Assembly (NCBI GenBank): GCA_029782365.1 | Contig: JAKOUW010000191.1 | Location: 1-35,127 of the forward strand | Direction of reading: 5' to 3' | DNA length: 35,127 bases | Source of the DNA: Chloroflexota bacterium | Lineage (GTDB): Bacteria; Chloroflexota; Anaerolineae; Anaerolineales; UBA4823 | Shown here: piece by piece, positions 23,709 to 30,405 of the stretch | Numbering within the stretch: position 1 is the stretch's first letter | How the letters are laid out: every line of letters begins with the position of its first letter | Position numbers and translations under genes: made by a program | Notes under the pieces: generated by a model | Databases searched by the model: none | What the model was told of the DNA's origin: nothing | The model's input: only the letters and a program-made list of their open reading frames with translations

Positions 23709-24716
23709 TTACGCAGTTTCGCGCTCCACCAGCTCGAGCGGCAATTGAACATGCTGCACCGGGCGGGATGAATCGGCAATGTGCGCCAGCAGAATTTCGA
23801 CTGCCAGGCGGCCGGATTCATCCAGGTGTTGGCGAACGGTTGTCAGGTTTAAATACTCAGCCAAATCCAGGTCGTCAAAGCCAACCACCGCCAGATCTTC
23901 TGGCACCCGCAGACCCATCTGCCGGGCAGCTTTGATGACTCCCAGAGCCTGGAAATCGGTAGCGGCAAAGACAGCAGAAGGCGGCTCAGCGGCTGTGAGC
24001 ATTTCACGGGCAACCTTGCGCGTCTGTTCCTGGGAATAAGGCGCCAGGCGGACAAACTCATCCGGCAAACTCAAGCCAGCCTCGGCGAGCGCCTGGCGTA
24101 AGCCAACCAGGCGCAGGCTGATCGGATGGATACCAAACTCCGGCACATCGGTGTCGCCGAGGAAGGCAATCCGTCGGTGCCCTTTTTTGAGCAAATATTT
24201 TCCTGCCAGCTTTCCGCCTGCCACGTCATCGATTTCGACGCTGTTCAGGCGTGGTTGGGGATATTCGATTAAGACTGTGGGAATATGATTCTCTAGCAAG
24301 CGTTGGGCTTCGGCTTCTTGCACCTGGAGTGACATGATGATCAACCCGTCGATATTGCCGGTTAGCGGCAAAGCGGAAAGGTAACCCTGTAAACGATCCC
24401 CTGAATCGACGGTGTAAACCACCAGCTCGTATTTGGTGCGCGCCAGGGCAGTGGCGATGCCGCGCAGGCGCTGCACAAAAGAAGGGGCTGTAAAAAATGG
24501 TGTTACGACGCCAACGCGGGCGGTGGTTTGCAAGGCGCGGGCGCGTGCTTCGGCCTTGGGCACGAAGCCCAATTCATCGATGGCTTTAAAGACGGAGCTG
24601 CGGGTATCGGAGTTAACCTTGTCCGGGGCGTTGATGACCCTGGAAACTGTCGATATACTTACGCCAGACAGCTCCGCAACATCATAGATGGTGGGCGTTT
24701 TGGTCTTGGCTCGCAT
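23709..24716 (-). CDS. LacI-family repressor of the alpha-glucoside locus
   Basis: The 335-residue protein has the N-terminal LacI helix-turn-helix and hinge: PTIYDVAELSGVSISTVSRV, NAPDKVNSDTRSSV, ELGFVPKAEARAL-like hinge. The sugar-binding core follows: DGLIIMSLQ, IPTVLIEYPQP, EIDDVAGGKLAGKYLLKKGH, FLGDTDVPEFG, VFAATDFQALGVIKAARQMG, and VVGFDDLDLAEYLNLTTVRQ. ATG 24716 is preceded by AAAGG. Matching operators are found before its own gene and before the binding-protein gene, consistent with autoregulation and repression of the whole locus, relieved by an alpha-glucoside or its metabolite. It is transcribed in the same direction as the operon but with a separate promoter. Confidence 0.9.
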   Translation of the reverse strand: MRAKTKTPTIYDVAELSGVSISTVSRVINAPDKVNSDTRSSVFKAIDELGFVPKAEARARALQTTARVGVVTPFFTAPSFVQRLRGIATALARTKYELVVYTVDSGDRLQGYLSALPLTGNIDGLIIMSLQVQEAEAQRLLENHIPTVLIEYPQPRLNSVEIDDVAGGKLAGKYLLKKGHRRIAFLGDTDVPEFGIHPISLRLVGLRQALAEAGLSLPDEFVRLAPYSQEQTRKVAREMLTAAEPPSAVFAATDFQALGVIKAARQMGLRVPEDLAVVGFDDLDLAEYLNLTTVRQHLDESGRLAVEILLAHIADSSRPVQHVQLPLELVERETA

Positions 24717-24741
24717 CGAAGCCTTTCGTGAACAGGTTTTA

Positions 24742-24755
24742 TGAAAGCACTTTCG
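24742..24755. promoter_or_regulatory. LacI-type operator in front of lacI
   Basis: TGAAAGCACTTTCG differs from the operator at 23588 only in the last base. It begins 25 bases before the lacI start codon and overlaps the expected transcription start, which implies autorepression. Confidence 0.7.
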
Positions 24756-24783
24756 GTGTAGCATAAAACATATTCAAAGTCAA
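24755..24783 (-). promoter_or_regulatory. Candidate lacI promoter
   Basis: On the - strand TTGACT (24783-24778), 17 bases, then a poor TACACC -10 (24760-24755). The same TTTTATGCTA-x-AC sequence precedes the operator in the promoter of the binding-protein gene, so the two promoters share a layout. The -10 match is weak. Confidence 0.45.
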
Positions 24784-24791
24784 CGAACACT

Positions 24792-24842
24792 TCCACAAAA
24801 AACACCTGAATTGGGATAATTTTACTCTAATTCAGGTGTTTT
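24792..24842 (-). terminator. Terminator after the NifU-like gene
   Basis: AAAACACCTGAATT (24799-24812) and AATTCAGGTGTTTT (24829-24842) form a perfect 14-bp stem; on the - strand T6 follows. It separates the cNMP/NifU operon from the lacI promoter. The A and T tracts on both sides would let it work in either direction. Confidence 0.8.
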
Positions 24843-24984
24843 GGGTAAGTTGGTTGTCAATGGGTGCCGGATGGATGAAGAGTCCCCCAATAATTCTCTG
24901 GCGAGATCGCCTGCGAATCAGGGCTATCGCCTGGCAATCGAGCCCAGTCTCGGTTCAAACGCCATTGGAATTCTAAAGCCAAAG

Positions 24985-25034
24985 ACCGGGCTGCTCTTGA
25001 TCAATTTAAAGGCAGCCCGGTGGGTGATTTTTTT
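24985..25034. terminator. Hairpin in the 220-base gap after the NifU-like gene
   Basis: ACCGGGCTGC (24985-24994) and GCAGCCCGGT (25012-25021) form a 10-bp GC-rich stem. On the + strand a T7 run follows six bases later; on the - strand only CTTTGGCTTT follows. No convincing + strand gene ends here. It could be a first terminator of the NifU operon, or the end of an unrecognised + strand transcript. The rest of the gap (24843-24984) shows nothing recognisable. Confidence 0.5.
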
Positions 25035-25062
25035 GGGCGTTGGTGAGACGCAGGTCCCGCTT

Positions 25063-25320
25063 TTAATCCACGGATTGCACTTTCTCAATTTCCGGAAAGA
25101 ACTGGCGGATTGTGCCCTCTACCCAGCCATGCAAGGTATTCGGCGAGAGAGGGCAGCCGAGACAAGCCCCCCCCAGGCGCACAACAACGGTTTTTCCATC
25201 AAAGTGAATCAATTCGACTTTTCCACCGTGGAACTGTTCGATGTACGCGCTTAATTGTTCAATCAACGCCTGCATGCGTTCTTCCACGGTCGCATTGATG
25301 TTGGGAGAAGTAACGTTCAT
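25063..25320 (-). CDS. NifU-like C-terminal domain protein (Fe-S scaffold/carrier)
   Basis: The 85-residue protein is a stand-alone NifU C-terminal domain. It has FHGGKVELIHFDGKTVVVRL, then GACLGCPLSPNTL with the CxxC pair that binds an iron-sulphur cluster between two subunits, and IRQFFPEIEKVQSV. Such Nfu proteins carry [4Fe-4S] clusters to target enzymes. Its start overlaps the preceding cNMP-domain gene by four bases (ATGA), so both are translated together. The usual DGGD of the family is changed to FHGG. No iscS, sufBCD or other cluster-assembly gene is close. Confidence 0.85.
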   Translation of the reverse strand: MNVTSPNINATVEERMQALIEQLSAYIEQFHGGKVELIHFDGKTVVVRLGGACLGCPLSPNTLHGWVEGTIRQFFPEIEKVQSVD

Positions 25321-25808
25321 CGATTTACCTCCTCAGGTTGTTCTGGCAAGCCAAAACCCATATCCAACAGGGCGATCACCTGGGCGTGAGTGCTGCGTGC
25401 TCGCTCAGCAATTACACTGGCCAGGCGCTCTTTCATTATTTTACCAATATCCGGATGTTGATAGAAGAGTGTGCGTAGTTCGTTTCCGTAAACTTTTAGT
25501 AAGCGAGCGTCTGTGGTTGTGATGCCAGCCGAAGTGTATCTCCGGCTGCCCACGGCTGCAGACCAACCAACTACCCCTCCGGGGCGCACACGCGCTACAG
25601 GCAGATGCGGGCCGTCGTCCGGTTTGAAGCTGACCAACACCTCACCTTCGACCACAATATACAGATAATCCGCGGGTGCGCCTTGTTCGAAAATTACTTC
25701 ATCCGCTTGAATTGTTACCGGTATAAAAAGCGGGCGTAAGCAAGCAAGTTGAGATTCTGTCAGCCCTTCAAAAAACGATAAATTTATAAAAGGATCTCTT
25801 TCGCTCAT
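25317..25808 (-). CDS. Cyclic-nucleotide-binding-domain protein without a DNA-binding domain
   Basis: The 163-residue protein has a CAP_ED fold: FFEGLTESQLACLRPLF, DEVIFEQGAPADYLYIVVEGEV, and RPGGVVGWSAAVGSRRYTSAG, where the last block corresponds to the phosphate-binding cassette. The usual GE...R is replaced by GW...R, so cyclic nucleotide binding is doubtful. After the C helix (KIMKERLASVIAERARSTHAQV) the chain ends with no helix-turn-helix. It is coupled to the NifU-like gene by an ATGA overlap and may sense redox state or a ligand and act on a partner. No clear ribosome binding site is seen before ATG 25808; TTATATATAAG lies directly upstream, so the mRNA may be leaderless. Confidence 0.75.
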   Translation of the reverse strand: MSERDPFINLSFFEGLTESQLACLRPLFIPVTIQADEVIFEQGAPADYLYIVVEGEVLVSFKPDDGPHLPVARVRPGGVVGWSAAVGSRRYTSAGITTTDARLLKVYGNELRTLFYQHPDIGKIMKERLASVIAERARSTHAQVIALLDMGFGLPEQPEEVNR

Positions 25809-25851
25809 CTTATATATAATTTATTCGGAGAAGGCGCTTTTTCCTAGTGGC

Positions 25852-25876
25852 ATTTGTCATATATCCCCTGACAAAT
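25852..25876. promoter_or_regulatory. Inverted repeat upstream of the cNMP-domain gene
   Basis: ATTTGTCA, nine bases, TGACAAAT is a perfect 8-bp inverted repeat ending 44 bases before the start codon. The place and form fit an operator for a dimeric regulator. The regulator is unknown. Confidence 0.45.
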
Positions 25877-25916
25877 ATCACCCTGTTTTGTGCGAATTCG
25901 ACCCGAAAGGGTGATC

Positions 25917-25947
25917 AAAAAAGCGCCGGCGTTTCAGGCCGGCGCTT
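25917..25947 (-). terminator. Terminator of clpC
   Basis: AAGCGCCGGC (25921-25930) and GCCGGCGCTT (25938-25947) form a GC-rich 10-bp stem with a seven-base loop; on the - strand it runs directly into T6. It is 19 bases after the clpC stop. Confidence 0.88.
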
Positions 25948-25965
25948 GGGTATTAACAAACAGGC

Positions 25966-28404
25966 TTAATCCAATTCTTTAAACGTCAAATTATTGGATT
26001 CGGCATCGACATCCACCTGGACATGCTTGCTCTTGGAGAAATCGCCTGCCAGGATGCGCATGGAAAGCGGGCTTTCGACAAATTTTTGCAGCGCCCGGCG
26101 CAAAGGTCGAGCGCCAAACGCAGGATCGTACCCTTCTTTGGCTAACCATTCACGGGCAGCCGGTGCCAGCTCCACTTTCAGATCGTAGTCATTCAGGCGC
26201 TCCTGGACTTCTTTCATCTGCAAATCAACAATTTTGACCATCTCTTCAATCGACAAAGGCGAGAAAGTGATGATCTCATCGATGCGGTTGAGAAATTCGG
26301 GCCGGAAGGTACCTTTGAGCGCTTTTTGGATCTTGTCGTGTGCTTCACGTTCCTTGCTGCTGGCATTGCTTGGAATAAAGCCCAGGCTGCCAGAACGTTG
26401 GACATACTCGGTACCCAGGTTGCTCGTCATGATGAGCACCGTATTGCGGAAGTCAACTGTGCGGCCTTGCCCATCTGTTAGGCGGCCATCATCCAGTATT
26501 TGCAGCAATGCGTTCCAAACTTCGGGATGCGCTTTTTCGATTTCATCGAAAAGCACGACACGATAAGGGCGCCTGCGAACGGCCTCCGTTAACTGGCCGC
26601 CTTCTTCGAAGCCTACGTATCCGGGCGGAGCGCCAAACAAGCGCGACACGGTATGCTGCTCACGATATTCACTCATATCAATGCGCACCAGGGCATCCGC
26701 ATCTTCGAAGAGGAACTCAGCCAAAGCCTTGGCAACTTCGGTTTTTCCTACGCCAGAAGGCCCAATAAATATGAACGAACCGATCGGCCTGCGTGGGTCT
26801 TTAAGCCCGGAGCGCGCCCGCCGGATGGCGTCTGAAATGGCATGGATGGCTTCTTCTTGCCCGATGATATGCTCGTGCAGGCGATCTTCCATGTGCAGCA
26901 GCTTTTCCGATTCGGTTTCCATCATTTGGGTCACCGGGATGCCAGTCCATTGGGCGACAACATCGGCGATATCGTTGACATCCACCACTTCATCCAATTT
27001 GTGTTCTGCTTCCCATGAGTCGCGCTGTTTATTAAACATTTCCTCCAGTCGCAGGCGTTCAGATTTTTTCTGCGCCGCCCGTTCGTATTCGCGCCCCAGG
27101 CTGGCTTGTTCTTCCTCAGCCGAAAGGCGATCCAATTCGGACTTCAGCTCCTTTAATTCTGGAGGCAGAGAATAGAGAGCCACACGCAACTTGGCTGCCG
27201 CCTCGTCCATCAAATCGATGGCTTTATCGGGCAGGTGCCGGTCGGTGACATAGCGAGTGGAAAGACGCGCAGCCGCTACCAGAGCGTCGTCTGAGAAGCG
27301 CACTTTGTGATGCGCTTCATAGCGGTCACGCAGGCCTTTGAGCATCTTGATAGTATCCTCTACGCTTGGCTCCTCTACATATACCGGGGCGAAGCGCCGC
27401 TCGAGAGCCGCATCCTTTTCGATATGCTTGTGGTATTCATCCAGCGTGGTAGCGCCAATACACTGCAGCTCTCCACGCGCCAGGGCCGGTTTGAGCATAT
27501 TGGAGGCGTCCATTGCGCCCTGGGCTGCGCCTGCACCCACCACAGTGTGCAGTTCATCTATGAACAAAATGATTTCACCTTCGGCGCGCTGGATTTCTTC
27601 GATAGCAGCTTTCAAGCGTTCTTCGAACTCACCACGGAAACGTGAGCCAGCGATCATCGCACCCAGGTCAAGAGCCACCACGCGCTTACCCGAAAGGATT
27701 TCGGGAACGTCTTTCGACACAATTTTCTGCGCCAGCCCCTCTACAATAGCAGTTTTGCCAACGCCGGCTTCGCCGATCAGCACCGGATTGTTCTTGGTGC
27801 GCCGGCAAAGGATCTGGATCACCCGCAAGATCTCGGTGTCGCGCCCGATGACCGGGTCCAGCTTGCCTTCGCGCGCGGCGGTGGTCAGATCACGTGAGTA
27901 TTTTTCCAACGTGCGGTAGCGCGTCTCGGCCTGCGGATCGGTGACCCGCTGGCCGCCGCGAATTTGTTGGACTGCTTCATAAACCCGGTCGCGGGTCACC
28001 CCTGCGCCTTCTAAAAGGCGGGCGGCCGGCGTGCTGCGTTCATTCAGAATCGCCAGAAAAATGTGCTCAGTAGAAATATACTCATCGTGCAGTTTGTTGG
28101 CTTCTTCGTTCGCCAGATCGATAATGCGCTTGACGCGCGGTGTGATGAAGATTTGCCCGGCGCCTCCGCCGTAAATGCCAGCCCGCGGGCTGGTGCGTAA
28201 AATATAGTCCAGGCGCTCATTCAGCGCTGTACCATCCACTTTTAGTATTTCTAAAATTTGTGAGATCACACCTTGCGGCTGTTCAATGAGAGCCATGAGA
28301 ATGTGTTCGGTGTCAATTTGATTGTGCCCATAACGCTGGATGATTTCAGCGGCGCGCTGCGCAGCTTCCTGGGCACGCTCAGTAAATCGATCAAATCGCA
28401 TCAT
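25966..28404 (-). CDS. clpC: ClpC-type AAA+ unfoldase
   Basis: The 812-residue Hsp100 protein has two Clp N repeats (residues 1-150), AAA-1 with Walker A GEAGVGKT (211-218) and [12 protein letters not shown], a short middle domain (about 415-470) much smaller than that of ClpB, and AAA-2 with Walker A GPSGVGKT (548-555), [23 protein letters not shown] and a C-terminal ClpB_D2-small domain. The LGF tripeptide at about 674-676 is the ClpP-docking loop. The protein unfolds substrates for ClpP. The start is MM; ATG 28404 is used, with GAGGA eight bases upstream, and 28401 is nearly as good. An extended -10 promoter lies upstream; no CIRCE element was seen. It is monocistronic with a strong terminator. 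Confidence 0.93.
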   Translation of the reverse strand: MMRFDRFTERAQEAAQRAAEIIQRYGHNQIDTEHILMALIEQPQGVISQILEILKVDGTALNERLDYILRTSPRAGIYGGGAGQIFITPRVKRIIDLANEEANKLHDEYISTEHIFLAILNERSTPAARLLEGAGVTRDRVYEAVQQIRGGQRVTDPQAETRYRTLEKYSRDLTTAAREGKLDPVIGRDTEILRVIQILCRRTKNNPVLIGEAGVGKTAIVEGLAQKIVSKDVPEILSGKRVVALDLGAMIAGSRFRGEFEERLKAAIEEIQRAEGEIILFIDELHTVVGAGAAQGAMDASNMLKPALARGELQCIGATTLDEYHKHIEKDAALERRFAPVYVEEPSVEDTIKMLKGLRDRYEAHHKVRFSDDALVAAARLSTRYVTDRHLPDKAIDLMDEAAAKLRVALYSLPPELKELKSELDRLSAEEEQASLGREYERAAQKKSERLRLEEMFNKQRDSWEAEHKLDEVVDVNDIADVVAQWTGIPVTQMMETESEKLLHMEDRLHEHIIGQEEAIHAISDAIRRARSGLKDPRRPIGSFIFIGPSGVGKTEVAKALAEFLFEDADALVRIDMSEYREQHTVSRLFGAPPGYVGFEEGGQLTEAVRRRPYRVVLFDEIEKAHPEVWNALLQILDDGRLTDGQGRTVDFRNTVLIMTSNLGTEYVQRSGSLGFIPSNASSKEREAHDKIQKALKGTFRPEFLNRIDEIITFSPLSIEEMVKIVDLQMKEVQERLNDYDLKVELAPAAREWLAKEGYDPAFGARPLRRALQKFVESPLSMRILAGDFSKSKHVQVDVDAESNNLTFKELD

Positions 28405-28478
28405 AAAAATTATCCTCGTTCCTAAGTGTGCAATTTTTATACCTGGTCAGCATTTCAATTCGCACACATGTTCAAGAA

Positions 28479-28487
28479 ATTATAACA
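28479..28487 (-). promoter_or_regulatory. Extended -10 promoter of clpC
   Basis: The - strand reads TGTTATAAT, a TGn extended -10 with a perfect TATAAT. No good -35 is found at 16-18 bases, which extended -10 promoters do not need. The leader is about 65-70 bases. Confidence 0.6.
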
Positions 28488-28563
28488 TCGAGTGTTAACA
28501 AGTTCGTTGGGTGGATATAAGAGTTGTATATGAAATGCAGTGTCTGGAGTAGAATTGAACTGC

Positions 28564-29568
28564 ATGAGCGGTTATTCAACAACAATTACTTCGCCAGAAC
28601 GGGAGCTGCATTTACGCCGGCTCGAACCCCAGCGCGATTTACTGCAGGTGGCGGATCTGATCGAGTTATGTTTCAATGAGACCTTAGACCTGGATGGGTT
28701 CAGCTATTTACGGCAACTGCGCGCCCTGGCGCGCAATAACCAGTGGCTGGCCTGGCTTTACAACCTGGCCGAACAAGCCGGGAATGTTCCTTTGATGGGC
28801 TACGTGTGGGAGGATGATGGACGGGTTGTCGGAAATGTGAGCCTGCTCCCTATCCAGCCACAAGGCGTGCGCGGTTATCTGATTGCCAATGTAGCTGTCC
28901 ACCCAGATTACCGCAACCGCGGGATTGGGCGCGCCCTCACTGCTCAGGCGATCGAGCATGCCCGCCAAAGACGCGTTTGCAGCGCATGGCTGCAGGTGCG
29001 CGCCGAAAATATACCCGCGGTGCATATTTACTCGAGCCTGGGTTTTCAAGAACGCGCCCGGCGCACCACCTGGACTGCCAAACCCGAATTGCCGCGCCGC
29101 CCGGGCGCGCCAGGCATTCAGATAGCAGGCCGCCAATCACAGCATTGGGAGAGGCAGAAGATTTGGTTGGAAAACTGGTTCCCCGAAATTTTACGCTGGC
29201 AGCTTTCTTATAATTCCAGCCTGCTGCGCCCCGGCCTGGGAGGCGCGTTTTTCCGCCTGTTTTCTTTTCAATTTGTCCAGCAGTGGTCGGTGACGCGCAA
29301 TAAAGAATTGTTGGGCGTTTTAGCCTGGCTCGAAGACGCCAGTCAGGGAGATAACCTGCTGATGGCCGCGCCGCTCACCGGTCAGGCTGATGAGGCCGCT
29401 CTGTTGAATCTTTTATTGCATGCCCGCCACTCTATCGGCCGCTCTCGGGCGTTGAGTTTGAACTGCCCGGCAGATTTTTTACCTTCAATCTTTCCGGAAG
29501 CCGGTTTTTATGAGCGCCAAACATTGATATGGATGGAAATTCCCATTGGCGCACAACCTGCCGCTTAG
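28564..29568 (+). CDS. GNAT-family N-acetyltransferase
   Basis: The N-terminal half of this 334-residue protein is a GNAT domain: strand NVSLLPIQPQGVRGYLIANVAV, the acetyl-CoA loop HPDYRNRGIGRAL, and motif B IYSSLGFQERARR. The second half (after about residue 175) has no clear match and may be a degenerate second GNAT domain, since it ends with a beta strand pattern FYERQTLIWMEIP. The acceptor cannot be predicted. ATG 28564 is used; a TTG at 28555 has a better placed CTGGAG and a GTG at 28540 is also in frame, so the start is uncertain by a few residues. It is divergent from clpC and shares its upstream region. Confidence 0.8.
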   Translation: MSGYSTTITSPERELHLRRLEPQRDLLQVADLIELCFNETLDLDGFSYLRQLRALARNNQWLAWLYNLAEQAGNVPLMGYVWEDDGRVVGNVSLLPIQPQGVRGYLIANVAVHPDYRNRGIGRALTAQAIEHARQRRVCSAWLQVRAENIPAVHIYSSLGFQERARRTTWTAKPELPRRPGAPGIQIAGRQSQHWERQKIWLENWFPEILRWQLSYNSSLLRPGLGGAFFRLFSFQFVQQWSVTRNKELLGVLAWLEDASQGDNLLMAAPLTGQADEAALLNLLLHARHSIGRSRALSLNCPADFLPSIFPEAGFYERQTLIWMEIPIGAQPAA

Positions 29569-29648
29569 ATTTCCGTATTAATCACAGAACAATACCCTGG
29601 CGAATTGTTTGTTTGCATCTAGTCGCCATTCTTACAAAGGAGGATCCC

Positions 29649-30059
29649 ATGATACGTTTTTTCTTACGCTGGTTGATTAATGTGGTCGCGCTGTACGCCG
29701 CCATCGCCATAGTGCCCGGAATTCGCCTGATGGAAGGACAGGGAAATCCCTGGATCAGCCTGATCTGGTTAGCGTTGATCTTCGGACTGGTCAATGCCCT
29801 GGTTCGGCCTTTGATCAATATGCTGACATGCCCGCTGATTATGCTTACGCTGGGGCTGTTTGTCTTGGTAGTCAATACGGGGATGTTTGCTTTGACTGGC
29901 TGGCTGGGCGCTCAATTCGGCGTCGGTTTCACCCTTGCAGATCCCTGGTGGTGGACAGCCTTCCTGGGTTCGCTGGTCACTTCACTTGTGAGTGTAGTGC
30001 TGACCTTGCTGCTCAAAGACGAGCTCGGACATCGACGCAGCGCTCGGTCATCGCATTGA
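29649..30059 (+). CDS. Small membrane protein, YvlD / phage holin family 4
   Basis: The 136-residue protein has four hydrophobic helices: RFFLRWLINVVALYAAIAIV, WISLIWLALIFGLVNALV, LIMLTLGLFVLVVNTGMFAL and WTAFLGSLVTSLVSVVLTLL. The motifs NALVRPLI, LTCPLIMLTLGLF and VVNTGMFALTGWL are those of the Phage_holin_4_2/YvlD family, widespread chromosomal proteins that are usually not phage genes. AAAGGAGGATCCC before ATG 29649 is an excellent ribosome binding site. It lies 80 bases after the GNAT gene and before the thrS promoter. The role is unknown; in Bacillus YvlD relatives are linked to envelope stress. Confidence 0.85.
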   Translation: MIRFFLRWLINVVALYAAIAIVPGIRLMEGQGNPWISLIWLALIFGLVNALVRPLINMLTCPLIMLTLGLFVLVVNTGMFALTGWLGAQFGVGFTLADPWWWTAFLGSLVTSLVSVVLTLLLKDELGHRRSARSSH

Positions 30060-30079
30060 TTTTCCAATTGCGGTCTTCT

Positions 30080-30107
30080 TTGCAAGAGGGAGTAATTCAG
30101 GTATAAT
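30080..30107 (+). promoter_or_regulatory. Promoter of thrS
   Basis: TTGCAA (30080-30085), 16 bases, TATAAT (30102-30107). It lies directly before the T-box leader and gives a transcript start near 30114. Confidence 0.65.
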
Positions 30108-30114
30108 CATTGCA

Positions 30115-30385
30115 AATAGCAACTGTGTTGACCGGGACGAGTAAACCTGCCCTGCTCGCCAGAAAAGAAGGTCCAAAGGCTGAAAGACTTTCTCGAGACA
30201 GGCAGGTTGAATACCCCCCGTGAGCTTGACCTTGAACGGCATCCAGCAAAATCGATGCAAAGTAAAGGAAACGGTCGGCCCCGTTACCGGCCCCACGAGA
30301 ATGGCAGGTTTGATAGCCTGCGGAATCTGGGTGGCACCGCGTGAGTGGACTCTCTCGCCCCAGGATGGGTGAGAGAGTTTGTTTT
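30115..30385 (+). ncRNA. Threonine T-box riboswitch
   Basis: The leader has the parts of a T-box that senses uncharged tRNA. Stem I contains GGACGAGTA near its start (AGTA 30140-30143) and, opposite it, GAA-T-ACC (30209-30215): the S-turn pair with the specifier codon ACC, threonine. The conserved T-box TGGGTGGCACCGCG is at 30328-30341, with the tRNA-end-binding bulge TGGC at 30332-30335. A terminator hairpin follows at 30349-30385. When tRNA-Thr is uncharged the antiterminator forms and thrS is read. Confidence 0.93.
30349..30385 (+). terminator. Regulated terminator of the T-box
   Basis: ACTCTCTC (30349-30356) and GAGAGAGT (30371-30378), extended by a CCC/GGG pair inside, followed by TTTGTTTT. 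It is the off state of the thrS leader. Confidence 0.9.
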
Positions 30386-30405
30386 AACCGTCCGAAGGAG
30401 TAAAA

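Noticed and set aside
24940..24975. tRNA-like GGTTCAAA sequence
   Set aside because: The bases around it do not form a 5-bp T stem, and no acceptor stem or anticodon arm can be built.
24841..25254. 137-codon open frame on the + strand over the NifU-like gene
   Set aside because: It begins inside a terminator arm, has no ribosome binding site, crosses a hairpin with T7 and then runs antisense to nifU-like coding sequence.
28440..28540. CIRCE or CtsR box upstream of clpC
   Set aside because: The TTAACA...TGTTATAA similarity is imperfect and neither the CIRCE arms nor the CtsR heptad repeat is found.
29649..30059. Prophage holin
   Set aside because: The protein belongs to a holin-named family, but no lysin, phage structural or integrase gene is nearby; YvlD-type proteins are common chromosomal genes.
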